From Thalassotalea eurytherma (GTDB lineage: Bacteria > Pseudomonadota > Gammaproteobacteria > Enterobacterales > Alteromonadaceae): a stretch of DNA of 64,000 nucleotides. The stretch is taken from the NCBI RefSeq assembly GCF_030161415.1, contig NZ_BSSU01000016.1, positions 1 to 64,000 on the forward strand, written 5' to 3'. The translations under genes and the position numbers were made by a program. Position 1 is the first letter of the stretch; each line of letters starts with the position of its first letter. The notes under the pieces are model-generated. The model was not told the origin of the DNA, ran no database searches, and was given only the letters and a program-made list of their open reading frames with translations. Positions 1 to 9,888 of this stretch are shown here, piece after piece.

Positions 1-4
1 AAAT

Positions 5-36
5 TAGAGATATAGAGATATAGAGATATAGAGATA
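5..36. repeat. 8-bp tandem repeat (unit tagagata, about 4 copies)
   Basis: Four head-to-tail copies of an 8-bp AT-rich unit stand just downstream of the decayed tRNA-Pro copy on the minus strand. A shorter related stretch (aattagagac, 141-150) lies downstream of the intact tRNA-Pro at 166-242. The repeat therefore looks like part of a duplicated tRNA-Pro flank that later expanded by slippage. Confidence 0.7.
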
Positions 37-50
37 TATAAAAAGAGAAG

Positions 51-82
51 TGGTCGGTGATGCAAGATTCTAACTAGCGACC
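51..82 (-). pseudogene. Decayed tRNA-Pro fragment (3' part only)
   Basis: These bases match the CCA end, acceptor 3' strand and T-arm of the two intact tRNA-Pro genes downstream, with two substitutions in the T-arm region. After about position 82 the match stops: the anticodon arm, D-arm and acceptor 5' strand are absent. It cannot fold as a tRNA and is best read as the remnant of a third tandem tRNA-Pro copy. Confidence 0.65.
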
Positions 83-165
83 GAGTGAGCAAATAAAAGT
101 ACCCAAACCACAGAGCTTGTAATTAGTTACAGATTTAAAGAATTAGAGACATATAGAAAGAGAAG

Positions 166-242
166 TGGTCGGTGATGCAAGATTCGAACTTGCGACCCCT
201 TGGACCCAAACCAAGTGCGCTACCAAGCTGCGCTAATCACCG
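166..242 (-). tRNA. tRNA-Pro (anticodon UGG)
   Basis: A 77-nt cloverleaf on the minus strand with acceptor CGGTGAT/ATCACCG, encoded CCA, D-arm GCGC...GCGC, anticodon loop TTTGGGT (anticodon TGG) and T-arm with GTTCGAATC. It appears identical to the gene at 462-538, so this is a recent tandem duplication with tRNA-His and tRNA-Arg between the copies. Confidence 0.97.
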
Positions 243-252
243 ACTATAAAAT

Positions 253-328
253 TGGGGTGGCTAATGGGATTTGAACCCACGACAACCGGAATCACAATCC
301 GGGGCTCTACCAACTGAGCTATAGCCAC
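253..328 (-). tRNA. tRNA-His (anticodon GUG)
   Basis: Minus-strand cloverleaf with acceptor GTGGCTA, anticodon GTG in the GATTGTGATTC arm, T-loop GTTCAAATC and encoded CCA. Position 329 supplies the extra G at -1 opposite the C discriminator, as expected for tRNA-His. It is probably co-transcribed with its Pro and Arg neighbours. Confidence 0.97.
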
Positions 329-353
329 CACAGATGAACATGCCTGTAGTAAA

Positions 354-430
<77 letters not shown>

Positions 431-461
431 ATTACCTACAAGGCTCACTTTCAAAAGAAAG

Positions 462-538
462 TGGTCGGTGATGCAAGATTCGAACTTGCGACCCCTTGGA
501 CCCAAACCAAGTGCGCTACCAAGCTGCGCTAATCACCG
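462..538 (-). tRNA. tRNA-Pro (anticodon UGG), first gene of the cluster
   Basis: Same 77-nt sequence as 166-242, with acceptor CGGTGAT/ATCACCG, anticodon TGG and encoded CCA. It is the promoter-proximal member of a minus-strand Pro-Arg-His-Pro cluster. Confidence 0.97.
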
Positions 539-830
539 ACATATTGTTGAAACAGTACGTCGTTTCAACGGATGCGGATATTACCGAGTTGAATCTTACT
601 CGTCAAACCTTTTTTATAAAAAAATGTTTGTTCGCTCACTTTTACAGCACCTTGATGAAAATAGGTATGATTTGCGTAAAATTCATCCGCATATTTGTAA
701 ATAAGATACAGACGAATAAACCGATCACCATCCCTATAATATTTTTAGCAACTTTAGTTGATAAAAGCTACACGCTAGATTGCTTTTATGCGAAAATAAA
801 CAAGATTCATTCATAACATTTCTCGAGACT

Positions 831-1688
831 ATGACAGCACAACTTATTGATGGCAAGGCAACCGCACAGCAGATTCGTACTTCTGTTAAAGAGCGAGTAG
901 CAAAACGTATAATCGCTGGTAAACGAGCGCCCGGCTTAGCCGTAGTATTAGTAGGCAGTGATCCTGCATCACAAGTATATGTAGGCAGTAAGCGTAAAGC
1001 CTGTGAAGAGGTTGGCTTCATTTCAAAGTCATACGACTTACCGGCAGACACCACTGAAACAAAACTCTTATCTTTAATCGATGAACTCAATAATGATGAT
1101 CAAGTTGATGGTATTTTAGTACAATTACCGCTACCAGAAGGCTTAGATGCAAACTTAGTAATAGAGCATATTGACCCTAAAAAGGATGTAGACGGTTTCC
1201 ATCCTTCTAATGTAGGTAAATTAGCATTACGTCAGCCTGGCTTAAGACCTTGTACGCCAAAAGGTATTATGTCGCTTATTGAATCTACCGGTGTTAAAAC
1301 CCACGGTTTAGATGCTTTGGTTGTTGGCGCTTCAAATATTGTTGGCCGCCCAATGACACTCGAATTGTTGTTAGCTGGTTGTACTACCACCACAACGCAT
1401 CGTTTTACTAAAGACCTAGAAAGTAAAGTTCGCCAAGCTGATTTAATCGTAGTTGCAGTCGGTAAACCGGCATTTATTCCTGGCGATTGGATAAAACCAG
1501 GCGCGATTGTTATTGATGTGGGTATTAACCGATTAGATACAGGCAAGCTCGTTGGCGATGTTGAGTTTGACGTAGCAAAAGATAAAGCGAGTTTCATTAC
1601 ACCTGTCCCGGGTGGTGTTGGCCCAATGACCGTAGCAAGCCTAATAGAGAACACATTAATCGCTTGTGAAGAATTCAACGACCTATAG
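831..1688 (+). CDS. folD: Bifunctional methylenetetrahydrofolate dehydrogenase / methenyltetrahydrofolate cyclohydrolase FolD
   Basis: FolD interconverts 5,10-methylene-THF, 5,10-methenyl-THF and 10-formyl-THF in the cytosol, feeding purine and formyl-Met synthesis. Visible family signatures are [14 protein letters not shown] near residue 50 (containing the catalytic Lys), the PLPEGLD region near 100 and the C-terminal [12 protein letters not shown] motif near 260. The ATG at 831 gives 285 residues starting MTAQLIDG, matching the family N-terminus. The frame is open back to 780, but that would add 17 residues unlike FolD. A hairpin terminator follows at once, so the gene is probably monocistronic. 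Confidence 0.97.
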   Translation: MTAQLIDGKATAQQIRTSVKERVAKRIIAGKRAPGLAVVLVGSDPASQVYVGSKRKACEEVGFISKSYDLPADTTETKLLSLIDELNNDDQVDGILVQLPLPEGLDANLVIEHIDPKKDVDGFHPSNVGKLALRQPGLRPCTPKGIMSLIESTGVKTHGLDALVVGASNIVGRPMTLELLLAGCTTTTTHRFTKDLESKVRQADLIVVAVGKPAFIPGDWIKPGAIVIDVGINRLDTGKLVGDVEFDVAKDKASFITPVPGGVGPMTVASLIENTLIACEEFNDL

Positions 1689-1718
1689 ATAGACAAGCTG
1701 TTAAAGCAAAGTTTAATT

Positions 1719-1747
1719 AAAAAAGCCCTCGTAAAAGGGCTTTTTTA
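1719..1747. terminator. Bidirectional Rho-independent terminator between folD and the exporter operon
   Basis: AAAAGCCC, a short loop and GGGCTTTTTT form a GC stem with a T-run on the plus side and an A-run giving a T-run on the minus side. It serves convergent folD and the permease gene ending at 1769. Confidence 0.85.
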
Positions 1748-1768
1748 TTGGCTTAAATTAAAGGGGAC

Positions 1769-2983
1769 TTATACAGTTCTGGTAGCAATCGCAGGCGCAA
1801 TACCTGTCGCTTTTTTTGCAGGTCCATAGACAGCTAACTGTCCTATTAGACACAGAACAATCATGCCAATTGGGATATAAAACCAATCCATTGGTGTAAT
1901 AGATAATGCTTTAACTAAAAGCATATTAAGCGCAATGGTTAAACCTGCGCCCAACAAGACACCAACACCGCTGATCATTAGGTTTTCAAGCATAAAATAT
2001 TTGATAACATCAATCTTTCTCGCACCAAGCGCTCGACGAATGCCTATTTGTTTTTTACGTCGATTAACACTAAAGCTCGCCAAGCCAACGATACCTAAGC
2101 TCGTTACAATAGTCAGTGTAATGATTACCGTGGTCAGAATTTTGATCATTGCAGTATGACCACGATAACTTCGCTCTCTGACATACTCGATACTTCTCAT
2201 GCCATCGACAACTCTTTCTTTATTTTTCGCTAAGAGCTCTTCGACTTGTTTCATAGTCGAATCTCGTTGTCCCGGCGCTGTTCGGATAAAGTAACGTACA
2301 GAGTCGGTCTCTTGGTGCTCCGGTGACAACATTGAATTCTCAACATTGTTCCAACCAACCCACGGCGCCTGTAACTTATCAATAATACCAACGATGATCA
2401 TGGGTTCATTATCATTAATGTAAACCGTTTTACCGACTGACTGCCCATAGTCAATATCAGGAAATAAGCGCTCTGCCATAGCTTTAGTAACAATCACTTT
2501 GTCCGGCCATGTGCTTTCTGAGTTTTGTCGCCAGCGTATATCACTAGCAACGAAATTTTCGCCTGCTAGTAATTCTAAACCTAACGCATCAAGGCCATTT
2601 TCATTAACCATATAAACTGCTGTTCCGACGCCATCATGCTCTGCGCCCGGCTCAGTTTGAAGACTCATAGACCAACCACCACCACTTACAGGTATCGCAT
2701 TGATCTGAATAGCGCTGACAACACCTGAAATAGCACGAATATCCGTCAAGTCTTTTTCAATAGTTGCTTTAGCACCAAAATTTTCGCCAAACCCACTGCT
2801 GCTAATAAAAAATGAATTTGCTTCATCTAAGCCGCTTGGCCTTTTCGTTTCTTGGCTGCGCTCATAAATTATAAAGACCGAATTAACAATAATCGCCATC
2901 GTAAATGCTATTTGCACCGCAATAAGCAAGGCGCCGACTTTGTTTCTTAGTAATGCTCTAAAAATAGGGCCGAGTTCTAACAT
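1769..2983 (-). CDS. ABC exporter permease, MacB/FtsX type (second permease)
   Basis: A 404-residue FtsX/MacB-type permease with an N-terminal membrane helix (about 18-40), a large periplasmic MacB_PCD-like domain (about 50-260) and three C-terminal helices (about 280-395). The cytoplasmic RRALGARKIDVIKYF segment is the coupling region that contacts the ATPase. It is the last gene of a four-gene minus-strand operon and lies 10 bp downstream of a second, different permease, which suggests a heterodimeric exporter. The substrate cannot be read from sequence; relatives move peptides, lipoproteins or macrolides. It ends at a shared terminator with folD. Confidence 0.85.
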   Translation of the reverse strand: MLELGPIFRALLRNKVGALLIAVQIAFTMAIIVNSVFIIYERSQETKRPSGLDEANSFFISSSGFGENFGAKATIEKDLTDIRAISGVVSAIQINAIPVSGGGWSMSLQTEPGAEHDGVGTAVYMVNENGLDALGLELLAGENFVASDIRWRQNSESTWPDKVIVTKAMAERLFPDIDYGQSVGKTVYINDNEPMIIVGIIDKLQAPWVGWNNVENSMLSPEHQETDSVRYFIRTAPGQRDSTMKQVEELLAKNKERVVDGMRSIEYVRERSYRGHTAMIKILTTVIITLTIVTSLGIVGLASFSVNRRKKQIGIRRALGARKIDVIKYFMLENLMISGVGVLLGAGLTIALNMLLVKALSITPMDWFYIPIGMIVLCLIGQLAVYGPAKKATGIAPAIATRTV

Positions 2984-2993
2984 AGTAACCTCC

Positions 2994-4310
2994 TTATTGA
3001 CTCTTCAGTTGATTAGCGGGTGAAATATTGCAAGCTCGCCATGTTGGATATAAACCGGCAAGAATACTGGTTACTAACGCAATTAAAATACCCAGGCTAG
3101 CCATAGCGAAATCTAACTGAATAAGGTTATTTACAAAATCGCCATACAAGCTTTTTATCCCTTGTAAGCCGACAAAAGCAAGCAATAGCCCTACTAGGCC
3201 ACCCAGTAAACCAACGCATGCTGCTTCAATAATGTGTTGCGTAAACACATCCCCTTTGGAGGCGCCTATTGCTCGTCTTAAACCAATCTCTGACGACTTG
3301 CCAATAAATTTAGCTAGCAATAGTCCTATGGTGTTCAGTAAACAAACCATTAAAAACATAAACGACATCCACATCATCATTTTTGCGTCGTCTTCAACAA
3401 CTTCTTCACGTTCCATCCACTCCATCACATCAGATAATTGGTTGTTCATCGGCCTTGGGAATCGTCCAAAAGCTTTTTGATCGGCAACATAGTTATTTAG
3501 AAAACTGAAGTAGTCTGCTTTTTCAATGGGGTTATTTAGCTGTACCCACATTTGATAGTTAATACATTCTGATTGCAGGAACGCTTTAAAACCTTCCCCT
3601 TCAGGGCTTTTCCAACAGTTAGTATTTCCCCAGCTTGGTAATTCGAATGACTCTTTCAAGAAAAATGGCATAAAAACATCTTCTACCTCGTCAAATGCGC
3701 CATTGTTAACATCATAAAACTTCGGAACCGGCTGCCAAGTATCTAAAACACCAACCACCTGAAAATGTTGCCCGGCAATAAGGATGTTACGTCCAACAGA
3801 GTTTTCGCCGCCAAAAACTTTTTCGTTAAGTGTTCTTGTCAGTACAACCACTTGTTCATTATTTTGATCAACAGAAAGATCCCAACCTGCGCCATAGAGG
3901 AATGGCGTATTGAACATATTGAAGAATTCTCCAGTTGTTAATCGAATTTGTGTTTCAAATGGATTAACGTCTTGATTATCCGGAACGACAATGCCACCTG
4001 ACTTCGCCATAACTACCTGCTTAGTAGCCTTTTGCGCATTAAACAGGTTACTCGCGTCTGTCCACGTCAATTGGTTAGGTGGCGCACCTGTTTCGTCATT
4101 AAATGCATTATGGGGATCCCAACTATCTACTTGTACATAGAAAAGTTGTTCGCTCTTCTCTGGTATAGGGTTTGCTGACATCAAGTAGTTGACGGTAATT
4201 GTTGTCATGCTCGCGCCAATTCCCAAGGCAATAGCGAAAACCATTAAACTACTTAGTAGTGGATTTTTCTTGATACTCTTAAAGGCGAGTTTTACGTAAT
4301 AACCAAACAT
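2994..4310 (-). CDS. ABC exporter permease, MacB/FtsX type (first permease)
   Basis: A 438-residue permease with one N-terminal helix (about 15-38), a long periplasmic domain and three C-terminal helices (about 310-430), the MacB/FtsX topology. The coupling motif LRRAIGASKGDVFTQHI lies before the third helix. It shares architecture but little obvious sequence with the permease encoded next to it. Both probably pair around the ATPase encoded 9 bp upstream and work with the adaptor at 5054-6343 across the inner membrane. Confidence 0.86.
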   Translation of the reverse strand: MFGYYVKLAFKSIKKNPLLSSLMVFAIALGIGASMTTITVNYLMSANPIPEKSEQLFYVQVDSWDPHNAFNDETGAPPNQLTWTDASNLFNAQKATKQVVMAKSGGIVVPDNQDVNPFETQIRLTTGEFFNMFNTPFLYGAGWDLSVDQNNEQVVVLTRTLNEKVFGGENSVGRNILIAGQHFQVVGVLDTWQPVPKFYDVNNGAFDEVEDVFMPFFLKESFELPSWGNTNCWKSPEGEGFKAFLQSECINYQMWVQLNNPIEKADYFSFLNNYVADQKAFGRFPRPMNNQLSDVMEWMEREEVVEDDAKMMMWMSFMFLMVCLLNTIGLLLAKFIGKSSEIGLRRAIGASKGDVFTQHIIEAACVGLLGGLVGLLLAFVGLQGIKSLYGDFVNNLIQLDFAMASLGILIALVTSILAGLYPTWRACNISPANQLKSQ

Positions 4311-4319
4311 ATTTAGCTC

Positions 4320-5018
4320 CTACGCATTTGCAACGTGCATTTTCAGCACGTCGTGTACTTCGCTAACCTGCCCGTCTTTAACATATATATTGCGAGCGGC
4401 TTGCTGTGCTAATTGCGGATCATGCGTCACCATGACGATAGTGGTGCCTGACTGATTAATGCTTTGCAATAACTCCATCACACTTTGCGCCATCGCTGAA
4501 TCTAAGTTACCTGTTGGCTCATCGGCTAGTAAAAACCGAGGCTTACCAGCTAGCGCTCTAGCAATCGCAACACGTTGCTGTTGACCGCCTGATAATTGCG
4601 ATGGCAAATGCTTCATTCGATTCGCTAAACCTACTGTTTCAAGGCTTTCTTCAATACGTTGTTTACGCTCTTTTGCGTCAAAACCTCGATACCTTAATGG
4701 CACGTCAACATTATCGAAAAGATTTAAATCAGGAATAAGGTTGTAGCTTTGGAAAATAAAACCAATTTTTTCGTTTCGTAATTTGCTTCGTTGATTATCG
4801 TTCAAATGACTCACATCTTGGCCATCAAGTACATAGCTGCCACCATTAAAGGTTTCAAGCATGCCTGCGATATTTAAAAACGTTGTTTTACCCGAACCTG
4901 ACGGCCCGGTGACAGCAACAAATTCTCCCTCGTTGACCTGTAAATTAAAATCACGTAAAGCGTGTGTTTCGACTAAATCTGTGCGGAAAACTTTTTTCAC
5001 ATTTGTCATGGTTAACAT
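4320..5018 (-). CDS. ABC exporter ATP-binding protein (LolD/MacB-type)
   Basis: A 232-residue ATPase of the MacB/LolD/FtsE class. Motifs in order are Walker A GPSGSGKTT (about 39-47), Q-loop FIFQSYN (about 88), signature LSGGQQQRVAIARAL (about 142), Walker B FLLADEPTGNLD (about 162) and the H-loop THD (about 200). It powers the two permeases encoded downstream. The gene sits between the adaptor and the permeases in one operon, so a tripartite efflux or lipoprotein-export role is likely; the cargo is unknown. Confidence 0.93.
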   Translation of the reverse strand: MLTMTNVKKVFRTDLVETHALRDFNLQVNEGEFVAVTGPSGSGKTTFLNIAGMLETFNGGSYVLDGQDVSHLNDNQRSKLRNEKIGFIFQSYNLIPDLNLFDNVDVPLRYRGFDAKERKQRIEESLETVGLANRMKHLPSQLSGGQQQRVAIARALAGKPRFLLADEPTGNLDSAMAQSVMELLQSINQSGTTIVMVTHDPQLAQQAARNIYVKDGQVSEVHDVLKMHVANA

Positions 5019-5053
5019 AGCTATGCCCTCTTCCCTTTGTGTTATCTTTTTAA

Positions 5054-6343
5054 TTAGTTTGAAATAATGACGCGCTCAGCATTATTGAATTGATCGGTAC
5101 TAGAAATAATGATTGTGTCGCCTTGCGCTAAGCCGTCACTGATTTCAACATTCGACAAACTACGAACGCCTGTATTGATAGAAACGCGATGAGCAACATC
5201 ATCAATGACTTTATAAGCGAATCTACCGCTAGAGCTTTCTAAAAATTGACCACGTTGAACCATTAACACGTCGTTTTTGCTTTCCATCAAAATGCGCGTA
5301 GTTAGGCGCTGATTTTGACGTAGACCAGCAGGATGCGCGTTTGCCTCCCCTGTGGTGGCGAAACGCACGCGGCCAGTAACTTGATTGTTCTCAATTTCGG
5401 GTGAGATAGTTACTAAATTGGCCGCGTACGTTTGGCCGTTAACACTCACTTGGGCGGACATACCTATCGCTAAGTCATCGGCGTAGCTCTCAGGTATATC
5501 GACCTCAAGTTCAAATTCAGACAAATCGACAACACTTAAAATGGGTTGATTTCGGCTAACCTGATTTTTCTGTTTGACGGCTAAATTCCCTGCAATACCG
5601 TTAACTGGTGAACGCAAAGTAAGCTCATCTACTTTTCGCTGCAGCTCTTTAACAAGTAGTGATTGGCGTTCGACTTGAAGCAAGCCGGTTTTGATATCAA
5701 ACGCTAAACTTTCAGCATTTAATAATGCATCCTGCTCGGCATGTTTAAAGACAAGTTCTGCGTTTTGTAGATCATCTTGGGCTTTTTCAAAGTCGATCTG
5801 ACTGATTGAATGATACTGATAAGCTTTATCTGCTCGGCGCTTTTCACGCTGAGCGGCGACAAGCACAACCTTAGCTAAATCAACTGATTTTTGATTAGCT
5901 AACGCTTGTTTTCGTGCTTGAATTTTTTGACGTTCTAACTCGAGTGTTTGACTTTGTAATGACGCCTGCTCTTGTTTAAGTTGGTTGGTAAGCTCAGGGC
6001 TTTCAATCACCGCCAATTCTTGATCTTTGGTGACGACATCACCGGCATCAATCATAAACGTTATCGTACCTTGGCCTGTTGCATAAAGCCTAGGGCTAAC
6101 AGCCGCAACAACCCGTCCTTGAACGGATAAATCTCGAACGAGATCACCGCGAGTCACCGTTGCTAATCGAACCCGTTCTCTTGAAATGCTTGCATCGCCT
6201 GAAGACCAACTCGACAGTGCTGGAGCGGCGATGCTAAATAACATGACTAAAACGACTAAAGTAGTTATACCTATCAGCCAACTTTTTTTGGACGAAGGTT
6301 TGGCAAGCACGACGTCTTGCCCACTCGTATCTTCAATTTTCAC
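5054..6343 (-). CDS. Periplasmic adaptor subunit (HlyD/MacA-like membrane fusion protein)
   Basis: A 429-residue membrane-fusion protein with an N-terminal anchor helix (about 21-47), a split biotinyl-lipoyl-like region, a long alpha-helical hairpin rich in Gln, Lys and Glu (about 115-240) and beta-barrel domains to the end. It is the first gene of the exporter operon and would bridge the inner-membrane ABC permeases to an outer-membrane channel. No TolC-like gene lies in the window, so the outer channel must be encoded elsewhere. Confidence 0.88.
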   Translation of the reverse strand: MKIEDTSGQDVVLAKPSSKKSWLIGITTLVVLVMLFSIAAPALSSWSSGDASISRERVRLATVTRGDLVRDLSVQGRVVAAVSPRLYATGQGTITFMIDAGDVVTKDQELAVIESPELTNQLKQEQASLQSQTLELERQKIQARKQALANQKSVDLAKVVLVAAQREKRRADKAYQYHSISQIDFEKAQDDLQNAELVFKHAEQDALLNAESLAFDIKTGLLQVERQSLLVKELQRKVDELTLRSPVNGIAGNLAVKQKNQVSRNQPILSVVDLSEFELEVDIPESYADDLAIGMSAQVSVNGQTYAANLVTISPEIENNQVTGRVRFATTGEANAHPAGLRQNQRLTTRILMESKNDVLMVQRGQFLESSSGRFAYKVIDDVAHRVSINTGVRSLSNVEISDGLAQGDTIIISSTDQFNNAERVIISN

Positions 6344-6433
6344 AATACTTTCCCGAATATTTTTTTGAACAATCTTCAGCTAAGTAGTTAATTTGAAGTA
6401 AAAGGTTTAAATTTTTCGTTATTTATTTTTAAT

Positions 6434-7342
6434 TTAGTTGTTTGTAACCATGTCTGTGGTGCTCGATTTTTTGCTTTTAAAAATGATAACGCCAGCAATG
6501 AGCATTTGAATTCCGCCAAATAACAACGCAGTAAACAACACCATATCGCCAATGTCTTGTAGCAATAATGCAGATGCAGGAAACATAGATGCTTTTATCA
6601 GTAGCGCCAAATTGACATTACGTACAACTAATTCAACATCAACCGCGATACGGTCCGGTTTAGATAGCCCTAAAAATTTAGTCAGCAGCACGCTGCCGAT
6701 AAGCAGTGTAATGATAAAACAGCAGACAATCATGACATTCGTTGAACCAAATACCGATAGATTTAACCTGCCGGCGCTAGCAGAGCCAACAATAATGAAT
6801 AAGATGCCAAGTAACGCGCCCCTGATACACCATTTAGAAATAGTATCGGCATACTTAGGCATTAATTTTAAAATCAGCATCCCCACGTAAAGCGGTAGTA
6901 ACAAGGTAAAGCAAATATCAGATATTATTTGTTGGGTTGGCATAACAAAATCGCTTGGTAGGTGCTCAATAATCAGAAGCCCTAAAACAAAAGGGGTGAA
7001 TACTAAACAACCTAGCGTGGTGATCCCTGTTATCGAAATAGACAGCGGTACGTTGCCACGAGCAAAATAGGTAAATACATTAGACGTTGTCCCGCCAGGA
7101 ATAGCGGCCAATAGGGCTAAGCCGATAGCCACACCAACATGAAAATCAAAAAGTGAAATAAAACTAAACGCAATCAGTGGAGGTAAAACAAATTGAATAC
7201 ATGTTCCGATAAATACTGCTCGCGGCTCTTTAGCGATATCTTTAAAGTCAGCTAAGGTTAACGTTGCCCCCATACCTATCATCGCCAAAATAAGTTGCCC
7301 TGCAGCAAACCAGTATTCGTAGCTTACATATATTTCGCCCAC
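6434..7342 (-). CDS. Bile acid:sodium symporter family (SBF/BASS) transporter
   Basis: A 302-residue polytopic inner-membrane protein with about nine or ten hydrophobic segments. The conserved core PGGTTSNVFTYFARGNVPLS (about 84-103) is the BASS-family signature region. Bacterial members co-transport organic anions with Na+, and the substrate here is unknown. It is transcribed alone, upstream of the exporter operon on the same strand. The ATG at 7342 places the first hydrophobic segment directly after a short polar N-terminus. Confidence 0.85.
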   Translation of the reverse strand: MGEIYVSYEYWFAAGQLILAMIGMGATLTLADFKDIAKEPRAVFIGTCIQFVLPPLIAFSFISLFDFHVGVAIGLALLAAIPGGTTSNVFTYFARGNVPLSISITGITTLGCLVFTPFVLGLLIIEHLPSDFVMPTQQIISDICFTLLLPLYVGMLILKLMPKYADTISKWCIRGALLGILFIIVGSASAGRLNLSVFGSTNVMIVCCFIITLLIGSVLLTKFLGLSKPDRIAVDVELVVRNVNLALLIKASMFPASALLLQDIGDMVLFTALLFGGIQMLIAGVIIFKSKKSSTTDMVTNN

Positions 7343-7423
7343 GCCCTACTCCTTTTTATTCTTATTATTATTTATAATAAAGAATTTTATACCACTAAAA
7401 CGTGGCTAATTAGCAGTATTATT

Positions 7424-8380
7424 TCAGTTAACTGATGAGTTTGCTAATTGGCTAGCTAAGCTAAGCGCCTCTTCTTTTGATGCAAAATAGTCTGGCGTTA
7501 CGCCTGTATTTGCCCAACTGCCCTCCTCATGAGCATATTCAAGAACAGCAAAAGGAACCGACAATTCAAATGAACTTCCTATTGCAACTTGATTACTTAA
7601 CGTTGCGTTGCCCATAGACTCTTCACCGACTATCACGGCATTGCCATATTGCTGCATACCGACAGTAAAAAGCTCCCATGCTTGTTCGTTAAAGGCTGAT
7701 TGCAATATATAAACAGGGCGATCTGATTTGCTTTTTTCTATAACGTTTACATCGGCTGACAGTATCGGCGTTAACTCACTGAGTGAATCTTGTCTAACAT
7801 TCGCAATATGAAGTTTTGGCGGCAGAAAAACACTAAGAAAGTGATGAGCAACTTTTAAGCTGGCATGTTGTGCATCAAATAAATCGATAATTAGCGTATT
7901 AGCGGAATGTAATTGGTTAATTGCATGATTAAATTGCTCAATACTCGCAGTATTTTGAAAATTTCCCGACAAACGTACATAACCAATATTATTTTCTTTA
8001 CGTTGGTAATGTATTTCAAAATCAACGTCAGGTTGAACATCCGTTAGCAGTTTGACGCTAGATACCGATTTAGTTGCGCGATTAAGACTTAAAAAACCAT
8101 CACCACTAACCGAAAAAAGTATGTGATTTAATCGGGTCTCTAATTCATCTTCTCTAAATGTACTGTAAAAGTAATCACCTTTTAGTAAAGCGTTGAGTTT
8201 GATAGCGATCTGAGCCCCTTTATCAGCATCGTAATAAGTGGATTGTATTTCTTGAGCGGCGTTTAAGACGATTACATCGACTTGCTCTTTCGTTAATTGA
8301 ATCGGATTGTCATTGGCAAATGTTGCTCTAGCGAAGAGCACTGTCAGCAATAGCATTAGCAAAACAGATTTGAATCGCAA
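7424..8380 (-). CDS. Secreted S41-peptidase-like protein lacking the catalytic serine
   Basis: A 318-residue protein from a TTG at 8380, preceded by AAAAGG and followed at once by a signal peptide (hydrophobic about 5-17, ending near ATFA). The body resembles the tail-specific/IRBP-like S41 fold: an N-terminal helical cap, the NNIGYVRLSGNF strand region, a VYILQSAF strand and VGEESMGNA. At the position of the usual catalytic Ser (TSxxTFSAAEE in active enzymes) this protein reads QSAFNEQAWE, with no Ser, so it may be an inactive homologue. The frame is open to a TTG at 8452, but that start lies inside the cysS terminator. Confidence 0.7.
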   Translation of the reverse strand: MRFKSVLLMLLLTVLFARATFANDNPIQLTKEQVDVIVLNAAQEIQSTYYDADKGAQIAIKLNALLKGDYFYSTFREDELETRLNHILFSVSGDGFLSLNRATKSVSSVKLLTDVQPDVDFEIHYQRKENNIGYVRLSGNFQNTASIEQFNHAINQLHSANTLIIDLFDAQHASLKVAHHFLSVFLPPKLHIANVRQDSLSELTPILSADVNVIEKSKSDRPVYILQSAFNEQAWELFTVGMQQYGNAVIVGEESMGNATLSNQVAIGSSFELSVPFAVLEYAHEEGSWANTGVTPDYFASKEEALSLASQLANSSVN

Positions 8381-8452
8381 AATAAGACAACCTTTTTGAA
8401 TATGAATATTTAGAAGATAACTAAAACATTGAGGCAAATATATTTTTTTCAA

Positions 8453-8483
8453 TAAAAAAGCCCAAGCGTTTAGACTTGAGCTT
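8453..8483 (-). terminator. Rho-independent terminator of cysS
   Basis: Read on the minus strand, AAGCTCAAG, a loop, CTTGGGCTT (one mismatch) and a T-run follow 26 nt after the cysS stop codon. Confidence 0.75.
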
Positions 8484-8508
8484 ATTGAATAATAAAAACG
8501 TGCTACGG

Positions 8509-9888
8509 CTATTTTTTACGCCACGTAGTTTTACCAGCGCTGTCTTCAAGGACAATATTCATCGCATTTAATTTATCACGAGCATCGTCAGCTAAGGCCC
8601 AGTTTTTATCGGCACGCGCTTGATTACGCTGAGCAATTAACGCCTCTATTTCAGCAACTTCATCATTATCGCCACTGCCTTGTAAGAAGCTTTCAGGATC
8701 ATTTTGCGCGACACCAAGTACTTCACCAAGTTTGACTAAAATAAACGCTAACTCACCTGCTTGTTTATCATCTGTGCCTTTCAAACGGTTGATTTCTTTA
8801 GAAAGCTCAAATAACACTGGCATTGCTTCAGGGCAATTAAAGTCATCATCCATCGCTTTTTCAAAGCGTTCAACATACGGGTTACCCGCTAATGAAACTT
8901 CAACCGGCGTAACATCGCGCAGAGCAGTATAAATGCGCTCTAACGACGCACGCGCCTGAGTTAAATTCTCTTGAGAGTAATTTAACTGACTTCTATAGTG
9001 GCTTGACGTTAAGAAAAAGCGAACTGTTTCCGCATCATAAGTTTCTAACACACTGCGCAGTGTAAAGAAGTTGTTTAATGACTTAGACATCTTCTCTTTA
9101 TTCACCTGCACCATACCACCGTGCATCCAGTAGTTAACGTACGGTGTATCGTAGGCACAGCAAGATTGTGCTATTTCATTTTCGTGATGTGGAAACTGTA
9201 AATCTGAACCGCCACCATGAATATCGAAATGGTTACCTAAGTGCTTTGAGTTCATTGCTGAACATTCAATATGCCAACCAGGACGACCTGCACCCCACGG
9301 TGACTCCCATGAAGGCTCTTCAGGCTTTGCCATTTTCCATAGGACAAAATCTAACGGATTCTTTTTCGCGTTATCAACATCAACGCGAGCGCCAGCTTGC
9401 AACATATCTAAATTTTGCAGGCTTAACTTGCCGTAATCTTTGTACGAGCTCACATCAAACATCACGTCGCCGTTGTCAGCAACATAGGCGTGGTTTCGCT
9501 CAATCAAACGTTCGACAAGTGCAATGATTTCATCCATATGCCCTGTAACCGTAGGGTCAATGTCTGGACGCATAATATTCAAATCATCAAAGTCTTTGTA
9601 CATATCGGCTGTCATGCGGGTTGTTAAACTTTCACATGTTTCACCGTTTTCATTCGCACGTTTGATAATTTTATCGTCAACATCGGTAATATTGCGCACA
9701 TGAGTTAGGTCGTAACCTAAATACTTGAAGTAACGCGCAATAATATCAAAGGCAACATATGTTCTTGCATGGCCAATATGGGCATGATCATAAATCGTAA
9801 TACCACAGACGTATAAACCAACTTTACCTTCTTTAATTGGCTTAAATACTTCTTTCTTACGTGTCAGGGTATTGTAAATTTGTAACAT
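8509..9888 (-). CDS. cysS: Cysteine--tRNA ligase
   Basis: Class I aminoacyl-tRNA synthetase that charges tRNA-Cys. It has 459 residues, close to the E. coli enzyme (461). Seen motifs are [19 protein letters not shown] (HIGH motif, zinc Cys at about 28), [12 protein letters not shown] (zinc Cys at about 209), FPHHENE (zinc His and Glu at about 234-238) and EKMSKSLNN (KMSKS at about 266). It is transcribed alone, divergently from ppiB. Confidence 0.98.
   Translation of the reverse strand: MLQIYNTLTRKKEVFKPIKEGKVGLYVCGITIYDHAHIGHARTYVAFDIIARYFKYLGYDLTHVRNITDVDDKIIKRANENGETCESLTTRMTADMYKDFDDLNIMRPDIDPTVTGHMDEIIALVERLIERNHAYVADNGDVMFDVSSYKDYGKLSLQNLDMLQAGARVDVDNAKKNPLDFVLWKMAKPEEPSWESPWGAGRPGWHIECSAMNSKHLGNHFDIHGGGSDLQFPHHENEIAQSCCAYDTPYVNYWMHGGMVQVNKEKMSKSLNNFFTLRSVLETYDAETVRFFLTSSHYRSQLNYSQENLTQARASLERIYTALRDVTPVEVSLAGNPYVERFEKAMDDDFNCPEAMPVLFELSKEINRLKGTDDKQAGELAFILVKLGEVLGVAQNDPESFLQGSGDNDEVAEIEALIAQRNQARADKNWALADDARDKLNAMNIVLEDSAGKTTWRKK

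Noticed and set aside
468-816. Short open frames upstream of folD
   Set aside because: They begin inside the tRNA-Pro gene and have no ribosome site or protein-like composition.
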